From: Oscillibacter valericigenes
GTDB taxonomy: Bacteria > Bacillota > Clostridia > Oscillospirales > Oscillospiraceae
DNA length: 64,000 nucleotides
Assembly: GCF_021531435.1 (NCBI RefSeq)
Contig: NZ_JAFBIS010000012.1
Span: 30,327-94,326, forward strand
Direction: 5' to 3'
How positions within the stretch are numbered: position 1 is the first letter of the stretch; each line of letters opens with the position of its first letter. The translations under genes were made by a program, and so were the position numbers. The notes under the pieces are model-generated. The model was given only the letters and a program-made list of their open reading frames with translations. It ran no database searches and had not been told where the DNA came from. Below are positions 26,647-36,264 of this stretch, one piece after another.

Positions 26647-27495
26647 TCAGTTTTGAGCTGCCGCTGCGATGGCGTCCGCGCATTCCTCCACGGTCAGCGC
26701 GTCCAGGGGCACGTTCCAGCCGTCCTTCTGCAGGCGGTCCAGCAGGTCCACCGTGTCCGGGGTGGTCAGGCCCATGGAGCGCAGCTCGTCAATGCGGGTA
26801 AATACCTCCCGGGGCGTGCCGTCCATGGTGACCTTGCCGTCGTCCATGACCACCACCCGGTCGGCTTCCTCCGCCTCGTTCATGTGGTGGGTGATGAGGA
26901 TGACGGTGATGCCCTTTTCCCGGTTCAGACGGTGGACGGTGGACAGCACCTCCCGCCGACCCACGGGGTCCAGCATGGCGGTGGCCTCGTCCAGCACGAT
27001 GCACTCCGGCTCCATGGCGATGACGCCAGCGATGGCAATGCGCTGCTTCTGGCCGCCGGAGAGCAGATGGGGCGCATGGGTCACGAATTCGTACATTCCC
27101 ACAGCTTTCAGGGCGTCATCCACCCGGCGGCGAATTTCTTCCGTGGGCACGCCCAGGTTCTCCGGGGCGAAAGCCACGTCCTCTTCTACCACGTTGGCGA
27201 CGATCTGGTTATCCGGGTTCTGGAACACCATACCCACCCGCTGGCGGATGGCCAGCAGCAGCTTTTCGTCCAGGGTGTCCATGCCCTCCACGTAGACTTT
27301 GCCCCCGGCAGGCAGCAGGACGGCGTTGAAGGTCTTGGCCAAGGTGGACTTGCCGGAGCCGTTGTGCCCCAGCACCACCACAAAGCTGCCCTTTTCGATC
27401 TCCAAATCCACGCCCCGTAGGGCAAACACCGGCTCGCCGCCCTCGTCCGCCGGGTAAGCAAAGCGCAGTTCTTTTGTTTCAATGATTGCAGACAT
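26647..27495 (-). CDS. ecfA1: Energy-coupling factor transporter ATPase EcfA1
   Basis: The 282-residue ABC ATPase has GHNGSGKSTLAKTFNA (Walker A), LLSGGQKQRIAIAG (signature) and CIVLDEATAMLDP (Walker B, with Ala in place of the common Pro), typical of EcfA1. The ATG at 27495 is chosen; a GTG four codons earlier is possible and neither has a strong ribosome-binding site. It starts 21 bases after the methyltransferase gene. Confidence 0.92.
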   Translation of the reverse strand: MSAIIETKELRFAYPADEGGEPVFALRGVDLEIEKGSFVVVLGHNGSGKSTLAKTFNAVLLPAGGKVYVEGMDTLDEKLLLAIRQRVGMVFQNPDNQIVANVVEEDVAFAPENLGVPTEEIRRRVDDALKAVGMYEFVTHAPHLLSGGQKQRIAIAGVIAMEPECIVLDEATAMLDPVGRREVLSTVHRLNREKGITVILITHHMNEAEEADRVVVMDDGKVTMDGTPREVFTRIDELRSMGLTTPDTVDLLDRLQKDGWNVPLDALTVEECADAIAAAAQN

Positions 27496-27516
27496 GTCAG
27501 GTCTCACTTTCCGTTT

Positions 27517-28380
27517 TCACTCGCTGAACCATCTTCCCGTGGCGCCGCAGGGCAGGGCCAGCCCAGTCTCCGTGACGGGCAGGCCCAGCTCGTCCCAGGT
27601 GCACTTGCCGCCGTATTTGCTGGCCACCAGGATGTTCAGCAGATACCCCAGCACAGACGGGGCAAGGCCCGTGGTGTAGGAGTTGATCAGCACAAACAGA
27701 GGCTTGTCCGACAGCACCCCGGCGCACAGCTTCACGAAGGGATACAGGTTTTCCTCCAGCTTCCAAACCTCACCGCCGGGGCCGCGCCCGTAGGAGGGTG
27801 GGTCCATGATGATAGCGTCGTAGGTCTTGCCCCGGCGAATTTCCCGCTCCACGAATTTAGCGCAGTCATCAATGATCCAGCGGATGGGGGCGTCCTCCAG
27901 ACCGGAGAGTTTGGCGTTCTCCCGTGCCCAGGCCACCATGCCCTTTGCCGCGTCCACATGGCACACGCTGGCGCCCGCCTTGGCGCAGGCCACCGTGGCG
28001 CCGCCGGTATAGGCGAACAGGTTCAGCACCCGGATGGGCCGCCCGGCGTTCCGGATCTTCTCCATGACGAAGTCCCAGTTCACCGCCTGCTCCGGGAAGA
28101 GGCCCGTGTGCTTGAAATTCATGGGCTTCACCTGGAACGTCAGCTCACCGTAGTGGACCTTCCAGCTCTCCGGCAGGGCCTTCTTCTCCCAGTGTCCGCC
28201 GCCGGTCTGACTCCGCAGGTACCGGGCGTTGGCCCGCTTCCAGGCGGGGTTCTGATGGGGCGTCTCCCAGATGGCCTGGGGGTCCGGGCGCACCAGGAAC
28301 TGCTTGTCCCAGCGCTCCAGCTTCTCTCCCCCGCCGCAGTCCAGAAGTTCATAGTCCTGCCACTTGTCCGCGATCCACAT
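27517..28380 (-). CDS. Class I SAM-dependent methyltransferase (COG1092-like)
   Basis: The 287-residue protein has the SAM-binding motif VLNLFAYTGGATVACAKAGA, the acidic HVDAAKGMVAWARENAKLSG region and the catalytic DPPSYGRG motif of the RlmI/RlmK-like rRNA cytosine methyltransferase group. It lacks an N-terminal PUA domain, so the substrate is not certain. The ATG at 28380 follows GGAGGAAGCGCT; the longer frame upstream runs through the promoter. It is the first gene of a roughly 8.7-kb operon leading to clpE. Confidence 0.85.
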   Translation of the reverse strand: MWIADKWQDYELLDCGGGEKLERWDKQFLVRPDPQAIWETPHQNPAWKRANARYLRSQTGGGHWEKKALPESWKVHYGELTFQVKPMNFKHTGLFPEQAVNWDFVMEKIRNAGRPIRVLNLFAYTGGATVACAKAGASVCHVDAAKGMVAWARENAKLSGLEDAPIRWIIDDCAKFVEREIRRGKTYDAIIMDPPSYGRGPGGEVWKLEENLYPFVKLCAGVLSDKPLFVLINSYTTGLAPSVLGYLLNILVASKYGGKCTWDELGLPVTETGLALPCGATGRWFSE

Positions 28381-28413
28381 AGCGCTTCCTCCGTGTACAT
28401 AGTAAATCATGTT

Positions 28414-28443
28414 ATTATACCGCCAAAGCAAGCCATTCGTCAA
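28414..28443 (-). promoter_or_regulatory. Promoter of the methyltransferase-ECF-truA-cvpA-clpE operon
   Basis: On the minus strand: TTGACG (28438-28443), 18-base spacer, consensus TATAAT (28414-28419). The start near 28407 leaves a leader of about 27 bases. Confidence 0.8.
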
Positions 28444-28468
28444 TGCATTTGCGGCTTGAAGCTGCCTG

Positions 28469-28502
28469 AAAAAACAGAAGCGGCCCGCGAGGGGCCGCTT
28501 CC
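28469..28502 (-). terminator. Terminator of the activase-flavoprotein operon
   Basis: GAAGCGGCCC pairs with GGGCCGCTTC and is followed on the minus strand by TGTTTTTTC. It lies just beyond the stop of the flavodoxin-like reductase gene. Confidence 0.88.
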
Positions 28503-28507
28503 GATGA

Positions 28508-29082
28508 TCACATACTTTTGAAAAGTCCACGGGCAAATTCCCGGGTGCGGGCTTCCTTGTCCACGTCCATAAACACGGTGTCGTAGCCCAGGTGCCGCTC
28601 GGCGTGGCTGCCCAGATACCGCAGGCCGGAGTGTTTGCAGTAGCGGCGGACGCCCTCCTCAAAGAGGTCGCAGCCTTTCTCCGGGCGGTAGCCGCAGGTC
28701 ATCAACAGCGCCACCGCCTTCCCCGCCCACAGGGAGGGGCCCCTTTCAGCGCCGTAGAACTTGTTCATACCGTATACCAGCCGATCCAGCAGGGCCTTCA
28801 TGGGCGGCGTGCAGTACCAGGAGTAGATAGGCGTGGCCAGTACGATCATGTCGCTGCCCAGCACCTTGTCAAAAATCTCCTGTACGTCATCCTGCTGGGC
28901 ACAGCCGAACACTGTCCAATCCTTCTGGCAGGTCCGGCAGGCCACGCAGGGGCGGATGTCCTTGTCATACAGCCAAACGGTCTCCACCTCCGCCCCGGCG
29001 CTTTCCAGTTCCGCACAGAACGGCTGCAGCAGGGCGGCGGTATTCCCCTGCTTCCGGGGACTGCCCATCAGCACCAGGACCT

Positions 29083-29086
<4 letters not shown>
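28508..29086 (-). CDS. NADPH-dependent FMN reductase/flavodoxin-fold protein
   Basis: The 192-residue protein has the flavodoxin-like start MKVLVLMGSPRKQGNTAALL, the CVACRTCQ cysteine block and LATPIYSWYCTPPMKALLDRL, as in iron-sulfur flavoprotein/FMN reductase relatives. It should bind FMN and transfer electrons in the cytoplasm. It overlaps the upstream activase-related gene by four bases, so its role may be to supply electrons to the neighbouring dehydratase-activation system; that link is only inferred from position. Confidence 0.82.
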
Positions 29087-30387
<1,301 letters not shown>

Positions 30388-30391
30388 GCCC

Positions 30392-33319
30392 TCACGCCTC
30401 CTCTCGTTTTTCGTCCTGCTCGTCCAGGGCGGCGAACAGGCTCCGCAGGCGGATGCGCACCGCGCCCAGATTGGTGATCTCGTCGATCTTCAGCTGGGTG
30501 TACAGCTTGCCGCCTGCCTGCAAAATTTCCCGGGTCTCGTCGGAGGTGATGGCGTCCACGCCGCAGCCGAAACTGACCAGCTGCACCAGATCCATGTCGG
30601 GCTGGGAGCAGCAGTATTTCGCCGCCGCGTACAGGCGGGAGTGGTACGTCCACTGGTTCAGCACCGTGGTGGGGAATTTCTCCACCCGGTTCGAAATGGA
30701 GTCCTCCGTCACCACCGCCGCGCCGAAGCGGGTGATCAGGGTGTCGATGCCGTGGTTGACCTCCGGGTCCACATGGTAAGGCCGGCCCGCCAGCACGATG
30801 ATGCGGCGGCCCTCCGCCCGGGCCTGGTCGATGATGCGCTCGCCCTCTTTCCGAATCAGGGACATGTGGTGGGCGTACTCGGCATAGGCCGCGTCAGCGG
30901 CCTCCTTCACCTCGCTCTTCGTGATGTCCGGGAAAGAGCGGCGCAGGATGTCGTGAATTTTCTTCGTAAAGTCCTTGGGCCGGTGAATGCCCACATAGTC
31001 GTAAATGAACTTGCTATCCTTGATCTCCGGGCAGTTGCCGGCGATGACCTCCGGGTAATAGGCCACCACGGGGCAGTTATAGTGGTTCTGGCCCAGGCCC
31101 TCGTCGATGTTATAGGTCATGCAGGGGTAGAAGATGGCGTCCAGCCCCAGCTTGGAGAGGAACTGGATGTGGCCGTGAGCCAGCTTCGCCGGGAAACAGG
31201 CGGTGTCGCTGGGGATGGTCCCCTGGCCTTTCAAATACAGGTCCCGGCTGGAAAGGGGACTGTGGTACACCGCGAAGCCCAGCTTCGTGAAGAAGGTGTA
31301 CCAGAAGGGCAGCAGCTCCCACATGTTCAGGCACAGGGGAATGCCGATCTTGCCCCGCTTGCCGGGAACGGGCTTGTAGCCCAGGATCAGCTTCCGCTTA
31401 TAGGCGTACAGGTTCCGCTCCCCGGTGTCCGCCTTGCCAGTGACGGGCCGGTCACAGCGGTTGCCGCTGATGAAGGTGCCGCCGTCGGCGAAGGTGTTGA
31501 TGGTGAGCTGGCAGTTGTTGCCGCAGCGTCCGCAGACCTCGCTGCGGGTCTCCTGATGGAAGTTCGCCAGGGCCTCCCGGTCCAGCAAGGTGCTGGTCTG
31601 GCCGCTGGCGGCCTTGCCCCGGCCGTACAGGGCCGCGCCGTAGGCCCCCATGAGGCCCGCGATGTCGGGGCGGATGACCTCCACGCCCATTTCCTTCTCA
31701 AAGGCCCGGAGAACGGCCTCGTTGTAGAACGTGCCGCCCTGGACCACAATGTTCCGGCCCAGCTCCTCGGGAGAGGCGGCCCGGATGACCTTGTAAATGG
31801 CGTTTTTCACCACGGAGATAGACAGGCCCGCGGAGATATTTTCAATCGTCGCCCCGTCCTTCTGGGCCTGCTTCACGCTGGAGTTCATAAACACGGTGCA
31901 GCGGCTGCCCAGGTCCACGGGCCTGTCCGCAAACAGACCCAGCTTGGCAAACTCCTTCACGTCATAGCCCAGTGCCTGGGCAAAGGTCTGGAGGAAGCTG
32001 CCGCAGCCGGAGGAGCAGGCCTCATTCAGGAAGATGTTGCTGATGGCGCCGTCCTCGATCTTGAAGCACTTCATGTCCTGGCCGCCGATGTCGATGATGA
32101 AATCCACGTTGGGCAGGAAGTGGCGGGCGGCGGTGAAGTGGGCCACGGTCTCCACCACACCGTAGTCGGCGTGGAAAGCGTTTTTCGCCAGGTCCTCGCC
32201 GTAGCCGGTGGTGGTAACGGAGGCCACATGGAGAGCCGGGTGCTCGTCGTAGAGCTTTTGCAGCACTTCACGGATGAGGGGTACAGGGTTGCCCAGGTTG
32301 GGCCGGTAGTCGGTAAACAGGATACGGGCATCCTGGTCGATGACGGTCATCTTGACGGTGGTGGAGCCGGAGTCGATGCCGATATGCACCGGGGCGGCGT
32401 AGTCCGGGCCGAAGGGCACACGGGGCACCGTCGCCTTGGCGTGGCGGGCCTTGAACGCCTCGTACTCCGCCTCGCTTGCAAACAGGGGAGGCTGGGAGCG
32501 GTAGGTCTCGGAGGCGCCGTGGGCCTGGAGGCGGTCCGACACCTCTTTCAGGTCAAATTCCTGGTCGGAGTAATACGCCGCGCCCAGGGCCACGAACAGC
32601 AGGCTGTTCTCCGGGCAGGTGCCCTTGACGCCCAGGGTCTTGTCAAAGCTGTTCCGCAGGCAGCGGGAGAAGGTCAGCGGCCCGCCCAGGTACAGGATAT
32701 TGCCCTTGATGGGCCGCCCCTGGGCCAGGCCCGCGATGGTCTGGTTCACCACCGCCTGGTAGATACTGGCGGCGATGTCCTCTGCCCGGGCGCCCTGGTT
32801 GATGAGGGGCTGGACGTCGCTCTTGGCGAACACGCCGCAGCGGGACGCGATGGTATAGGTCTTTTCTGCTTTCTGGGCGGCGTCGTCCATCTCGTCGGCG
32901 GTCATTTTCAGAAGGGTCGCCATCTGGTCGATGAAGGCGCCGGTGCCGCCGGCGCAGGAGCCGTTCATCCGCACCTCGGTGCCGCCGGTCAGAAACAAAA
33001 TTTTGGCGTCCTCGCCGCCCAGCTCGATGATGACATCCGTGCCCGGCACCAGCCGGTTGGCCGCCACACGGGTAGCAAACACCTCCTGGACGAAGGGAAC
33101 GTTCACACTGTCCGCCATGCCCATGCCCGCGGAGCCGGAAATGGCCAGGTCGGCCTTTCCGCCGGGGACATACTGCTCCGCTACACGGCGCAGCAGCTCC
33201 TCGGATTTTTCCAGAATGTGGCTGAAATGCCGCTCGTATGTACTGTAAACGATGTTGTCCGCGCCGTCCAGCACCACACATTTGATCGTGGTGGAGCCAA
33301 CGTCAAGTCCTACTTTCAA
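30392..33319 (-). CDS. Acyl-CoA dehydratase activase, tandem BadF/BadG ATPase domains
   Basis: The 975-residue protein has two ASKHA-type ATPase domains of the BcrAD/BadFG (HgdC) family: LKVGLDVGSTTIKCVVLDG at the start and VHIGIDSGSTTVKMTVID at about residue 310. Each has a matching ELGGEDAK or DIGGQDMK motif and Cys-bearing loops (SCAGGTGAF, ACSSGCGSFL) that place an Fe-S cluster at a dimer interface. The C-terminal third is a DUF2229-like region with CGRCGNNCQL. HgdC-type activators reduce 2-hydroxyacyl-CoA dehydratases with ATP; the target is unknown. The start is TTG at 33317-33319 behind AAGGAGG. Confidence 0.85.
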   Translation of the reverse strand: MKVGLDVGSTTIKCVVLDGADNIVYSTYERHFSHILEKSEELLRRVAEQYVPGGKADLAISGSAGMGMADSVNVPFVQEVFATRVAANRLVPGTDVIIELGGEDAKILFLTGGTEVRMNGSCAGGTGAFIDQMATLLKMTADEMDDAAQKAEKTYTIASRCGVFAKSDVQPLINQGARAEDIAASIYQAVVNQTIAGLAQGRPIKGNILYLGGPLTFSRCLRNSFDKTLGVKGTCPENSLLFVALGAAYYSDQEFDLKEVSDRLQAHGASETYRSQPPLFASEAEYEAFKARHAKATVPRVPFGPDYAAPVHIGIDSGSTTVKMTVIDQDARILFTDYRPNLGNPVPLIREVLQKLYDEHPALHVASVTTTGYGEDLAKNAFHADYGVVETVAHFTAARHFLPNVDFIIDIGGQDMKCFKIEDGAISNIFLNEACSSGCGSFLQTFAQALGYDVKEFAKLGLFADRPVDLGSRCTVFMNSSVKQAQKDGATIENISAGLSISVVKNAIYKVIRAASPEELGRNIVVQGGTFYNEAVLRAFEKEMGVEVIRPDIAGLMGAYGAALYGRGKAASGQTSTLLDREALANFHQETRSEVCGRCGNNCQLTINTFADGGTFISGNRCDRPVTGKADTGERNLYAYKRKLILGYKPVPGKRGKIGIPLCLNMWELLPFWYTFFTKLGFAVYHSPLSSRDLYLKGQGTIPSDTACFPAKLAHGHIQFLSKLGLDAIFYPCMTYNIDEGLGQNHYNCPVVAYYPEVIAGNCPEIKDSKFIYDYVGIHRPKDFTKKIHDILRRSFPDITKSEVKEAADAAYAEYAHHMSLIRKEGERIIDQARAEGRRIIVLAGRPYHVDPEVNHGIDTLITRFGAAVVTEDSISNRVEKFPTTVLNQWTYHSRLYAAAKYCCSQPDMDLVQLVSFGCGVDAITSDETREILQAGGKLYTQLKIDEITNLGAVRIRLRSLFAALDEQDEKREEA

Positions 33320-33375
33320 CGCATTTGCCTCCTTGCAGGAAAACGATTGCCTTAGGGAGCCATATAGCAATCGCA

Positions 33376-33405
33376 TGGTATCATATTCTTTGGTATCATA
33401 CTCTT
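33376..33405. repeat. 15-bp tandem repeat spanning promoter elements
   Basis: TGGTATCATATTCTT (33376-33390) is followed directly by TGGTATCATACTCTT (33391-33405), 14 of 15 identical. On the minus strand each copy carries a TATGAT box. The copy at 33395-33400 fits the -10 of the activase promoter; the second lies in the early leader. Confidence 0.75.
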
Positions 33406-33423
33406 TTCCGACAAAATGTGCAA
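33395..33423 (-). promoter_or_regulatory. Promoter of the acyl-CoA dehydratase activase operon
   Basis: On the minus strand: TTGCAC (33418-33423), 17-base spacer, TATGAT (33395-33400). The start near 33388 gives a leader of about 69 bases. Confidence 0.7.
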
Positions 33424-33472
33424 TCGGAAAACCCACCGAAAGCTGTAAAGAATCTGTTAAGAATGTTTATCC

Positions 33473-33501
33473 TTTTCTTCCATAAAAGAGTATGCTATAC
33501 T
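33473..33501 (+). promoter_or_regulatory. Predicted promoter of queH
   Basis: TATACT at 33496-33501 is preceded by TGC (extended -10); the -35 at 33473-33478 (TTTTCT) is weak. The start would be near 33508, 28 bases before the ATG. Confidence 0.55.
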
Positions 33502-33535
33502 TGTCCCAGTCTAGAATGGAAACGAGGTTTTTCCC

Positions 33536-34108
33536 ATGGATACCGTTTTGCTGCACACCTGCTGCGCCCCCTGCTCCCTCTCCTGCATCGACCCCCTTCG
33601 CTCCGAGGGCATCGAGCCGGTGGCTTTCTGGTATAATCCCAACATCCACCCCTGGAAGGAGTATCAGGCCAGGCGGGACTGCCTGCTGGAGTACGCCCCC
33701 ACTATCGGGATGGAGGTGTGCGTTCAGGAGGACTACGGTCTGAAAGACTTTGTCCGCCATGTGGCGGACGACATCGAACACCGCTGCGTCTACTGCTATG
33801 AGCACCGCATCGAGGGCACGGCCAAATACGCCGCGGAGCATGGCTTCAAGGCCTTCACCTCTACCCTGCTGGCAAGCCTCTACCAGGACCACGATGGCAT
33901 CGTCCGGGCGGCGGAGAAGTACGCCAAGCAATATGGCGTGGAGTTTTTGTACCGGGATTTCCGCCCCAATTTCCGGGCAGGCAACCAGCGGGCCCGGGAG
34001 CTGGGCTTCTACATGCAGAAATACTGCGGCTGCGTATTCTCCGAGCAGGACCGCTACCAGAAGCAGATCGACCGGGACAAGGCGAAGTTTGCCGAACCCG
34101 CAAAATAA
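33536..34108 (+). CDS. queH: Epoxyqueuosine reductase QueH
   Basis: The 190-residue protein has the QueH (DUF208) pattern: LLHTCCAPCS at the start (C9, C10, C13), HRCVYCYEHRI in the middle, and MQKYCGCVFSEQDR near the end, which together bind an Fe-S cluster and a second metal. It reduces epoxyqueuosine in tRNA to queuosine, replacing QueG. The length is normal. It is monocistronic between its own promoter and a bidirectional terminator. Confidence 0.93.
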   Translation: MDTVLLHTCCAPCSLSCIDPLRSEGIEPVAFWYNPNIHPWKEYQARRDCLLEYAPTIGMEVCVQEDYGLKDFVRHVADDIEHRCVYCYEHRIEGTAKYAAEHGFKAFTSTLLASLYQDHDGIVRAAEKYAKQYGVEFLYRDFRPNFRAGNQRARELGFYMQKYCGCVFSEQDRYQKQIDRDKAKFAEPAK

Positions 34109-34150
34109 AAAATCCGTCCGAAAGGAACTTGCCTTTCGGACGGATTTTTT
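34107..34150 (+). terminator. Bidirectional terminator between queH and the PFL-like gene
   Basis: AAAAAATCCGTCCGAAAGG pairs with its complement across a short loop; a T6 run follows on one strand and an A6/T6 run on the other. It joins the ends of two convergent genes. Confidence 0.92.
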
Positions 34151-35508
34151 CAGTTCTTCAAACTGTGCATGGGGGCGGGGATACGGCCGCCTCTTGCGAT
34201 GAAGTCCGCGCTGGACTCGGAATGGACCGGCATCACCGGGGCGCTGCCAAGCAATCCGCCCATCTCAACGGTGTCCCCCACGGTCTTGCCGGGGGCAGGC
34301 AGAAGGCGGACGGCGGTGGTCTTACAGTTCACCATGCCGATAGCCGCCTCATCAGCAATGATGGCGGAAATTGTCTCCGCCGGGGTGTCGCCGGGGACGG
34401 CGATCATGTCCAGACCCACGGAGCAGACGCAGGTCATGGCCTCCAGCTTATCAAGGCACAGCGTGCCCTGCCGGGCGGCGGCGATCATACCCTCGTCCTC
34501 ACTGACGGGGATAAAGGCGCCGGACAGACCGCCTACGGAGGAGGACGCCATGACGCCGCCCTTCTTCACCGCGTCATTCAGCAGGGCCAGGGCCGCCGTG
34601 GTGCCGTGGGTGCCGCAGGTCTCCAGCCCCATCTCCTCCAGAATACGTGCCACGCTGTCTCCCACGGCGGGGGTAGGAGCCAGGGACAGGTCCACGATGC
34701 CAAATGGGGTATCCAGGCGGCGAGAGGCCTCCTGAGCCACCAACTGGCCCATTCGGGTGACATGGAAAGCGGTCTTTTTCACCGTCTCCGCCACCACATC
34801 GAAGGGCTGGCCCTTCACGGCCTGCAGAGCGTGGTGCACCACGCCGGGGCCGGAGACGCCCACGTTGATGACCTTCTCCGCCTCGCCCACACCGTGGAAA
34901 GCGCCTGCCATGAAGGGGTTGTCCTCCACGGCGTTGCAGAACACTACCAGTTTGGCACAGCCCAAGCCGTCCTGGTCCTCCGTGGCCTTGGCGGTATCCT
35001 TGATAATGCGGCCCATGAGAGCTACCGCATCCATGTTGATGCCCGCCTTGGTAGAACCCACGTTGACGGAGGAGCACACCAGCTCCGTCCGAGCCAGGGC
35101 CTCTGGGATGGAGCGGATGAGCAGCTCGTCCGCCTTTGTCATGCCTTTCTGCACAAGGGCGGAGTAGCCGCCGATGAAGTTGACGCCGCAGGTATGGGCC
35201 GCCCGGTCCAAAGCCATAGCGAAGGGGACATAGTCCTCCGTGTCGCTGGCGCCTGCCACCAGGGCCATGGGCGTGACGGAAATGCGCTTATTGACGATGG
35301 GGATGCCGAATTCCCGCTCGATGTCCTCGCCGGTCTTGACCAGCTTTTCGGCGTAGCGGGTGATCTTCTCATAAATCTTCTCACAGGCCCGCTTCGGGTC
35401 CGGATCGCAGCAGCTCAGCAGGGAGATACCCATGGTGATAGTACGGATGTCCAGATGCTGCTGGTCGATCATCTCGATGGTGGAGAGGATGTCCTTTTGA
35501 TTGAGCAT
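34150..35508 (-). CDS. PFL-like family protein, DUF711/UPF0210
   Basis: The 452-residue protein matches UPF0210 (DUF711), a family with a pyruvate formate-lyase-like fold but no glycyl radical chemistry established. Typical blocks are [43 protein letters not shown] and [19 protein letters not shown]. It is commonly encoded with a small ACT protein (UPF0237), as here: the ACT gene lies upstream in the same direction. The ATG at 35508 follows GGAGGCAAGTTT, favoured over an ATG seven codons earlier. Function unknown. Confidence 0.88.
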   Translation of the reverse strand: MLNQKDILSTIEMIDQQHLDIRTITMGISLLSCCDPDPKRACEKIYEKITRYAEKLVKTGEDIEREFGIPIVNKRISVTPMALVAGASDTEDYVPFAMALDRAAHTCGVNFIGGYSALVQKGMTKADELLIRSIPEALARTELVCSSVNVGSTKAGINMDAVALMGRIIKDTAKATEDQDGLGCAKLVVFCNAVEDNPFMAGAFHGVGEAEKVINVGVSGPGVVHHALQAVKGQPFDVVAETVKKTAFHVTRMGQLVAQEASRRLDTPFGIVDLSLAPTPAVGDSVARILEEMGLETCGTHGTTAALALLNDAVKKGGVMASSSVGGLSGAFIPVSEDEGMIAAARQGTLCLDKLEAMTCVCSVGLDMIAVPGDTPAETISAIIADEAAIGMVNCKTTAVRLLPAPGKTVGDTVEMGGLLGSAPVMPVHSESSADFIARGGRIPAPMHSLKN

Positions 35509-35524
35509 AAACTTGCCTCCATAG

Positions 35525-35677
35525 TTCATCCGCCAAGGACGGATGAATCTTTCTAATCATTTTCGCCGCGGCGTGTACGTGGCGAAAATCCCCCGACCTG
35601 TGCGTCCTCGGGGCGCACACACCAGTCCGCAGACTGGTGAGGGGGAGGTCGAGGGGGAGCCTGCTCCCCCTCGAAAA
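35525..35677. repeat. Mosaic palindromic intergenic element A
   Basis: This gap between the ACT and PFL-like genes is a chain of perfect hairpins: TTCATCCG at 35525, ATTTTCGCC at 35559 with its partner at 35581, TGTGCG/CGCACA (35599-35619), CACCAGTC/GACTGGTG (35620-35639) and GAGGGGGAGC/GCTCCCCCTC (35651-35672). The CACCAGT palindrome recurs in element C (53656) and the GGGAGCCTGCTCCCC unit recurs at 59156. No credible reading frame is present. Confidence 0.65.
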
Positions 35678-35947
35678 TCAGATGCGGTGCATGGCGTCAA
35701 AGATTTCCTCGCGCTGGATACGAATGGAAATTTCCATCTTCTTCCCCAGCTCCTCCAGCAGCACCCGCAAGTCGCCCACGGGGACCTTGGCCTTTTCCAC
35801 ATCCACGGCCATGACCATAGTGAAGGAGCCCTGCAGGATGGTCTGGGAGATGTCCAGAATATTGACGTTGTTTTCGGCCAGCAAAGCACAGACGGCGGCG
35901 ATGATGCCCACCTTGTCCCTGCCGATGACGGTGACGATGGCGTTCAT
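35678..35947 (-). CDS. ACT domain protein, UPF0237
   Basis: The 89-residue protein is a single ACT domain (MNAIVTVIGRDKVGIIAAVCALLAENNVNILDIS), the UPF0237 family related to GcvR. It probably binds an amino acid or similar small ligand and regulates its partner; the downstream DUF711 gene is the usual neighbour. AGAGGAGGAAAC precedes the ATG. Confidence 0.92.
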   Translation of the reverse strand: MNAIVTVIGRDKVGIIAAVCALLAENNVNILDISQTILQGSFTMVMAVDVEKAKVPVGDLRVLLEELGKKMEISIRIQREEIFDAMHRI

Positions 35948-35989
35948 ATGTTTCCTCCTCTTGAGACGGCAGTCTCTTTTGAATGGTTT

Positions 35990-36019
35990 ATTTTAGCATA
36001 CCGGACGCAGAAAAGTAAA
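35990..36019 (-). promoter_or_regulatory. Predicted promoter of the ACT-PFL pair
   Basis: On the minus strand: TTTACT (36014-36019), 18-base spacer, TAAAAT (35990-35995) preceded by TGC. A small GAGAC/GTCTC inverted repeat follows in the leader. Confidence 0.55.
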
Positions 36020-36032
36020 CACGAAGGATGCA

Positions 36033-36256
36033 CAAAGGGGCGTACATTTCGGTACGCCCCTTTGCAGCTTTCCTATACCGTTCCGGCGGAATTGAAGGTG
36101 AATTGCCCCGAAGGGGCAAGAGAAGCTACCCTGGGGCACACTTCTATCGGAACACCTCTGCCCGCCGCAGCGACACGACCGCGTGCGGGCGTGAGGGGGT
36201 ATCGCTTTTCGGGTCTCCGGCCCGAAAAGCGTATCTAGGGGGGATAAAATCCCCCC
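36033..36256. repeat. Mosaic palindromic intergenic element B
   Basis: The 317-base gap between lysC and the ACT gene holds no gene. It has a series of perfect hairpins: a 13-bp stem CAAAGGGGCGTAC (36033-36064), TTGCCCC/GGGGCAA (36103-36119), CGCTTTTCGGG with its complement (36203-36231) and GGGGGGAT/ATCCCCCC (36238-36256). The last one is four to eight bases past the lysC stop and could help end its transcript, but no T run follows on the minus strand. Confidence 0.6.
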
Positions 36257-36264
36257 TGGACGGC

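Noticed and set aside
35525..36256. Insertion sequence or transposase remnant around the ACT gene
   Set aside because: No transposase-like peptide in any frame and no matching terminal repeats around the gaps; only short palindromes are seen.
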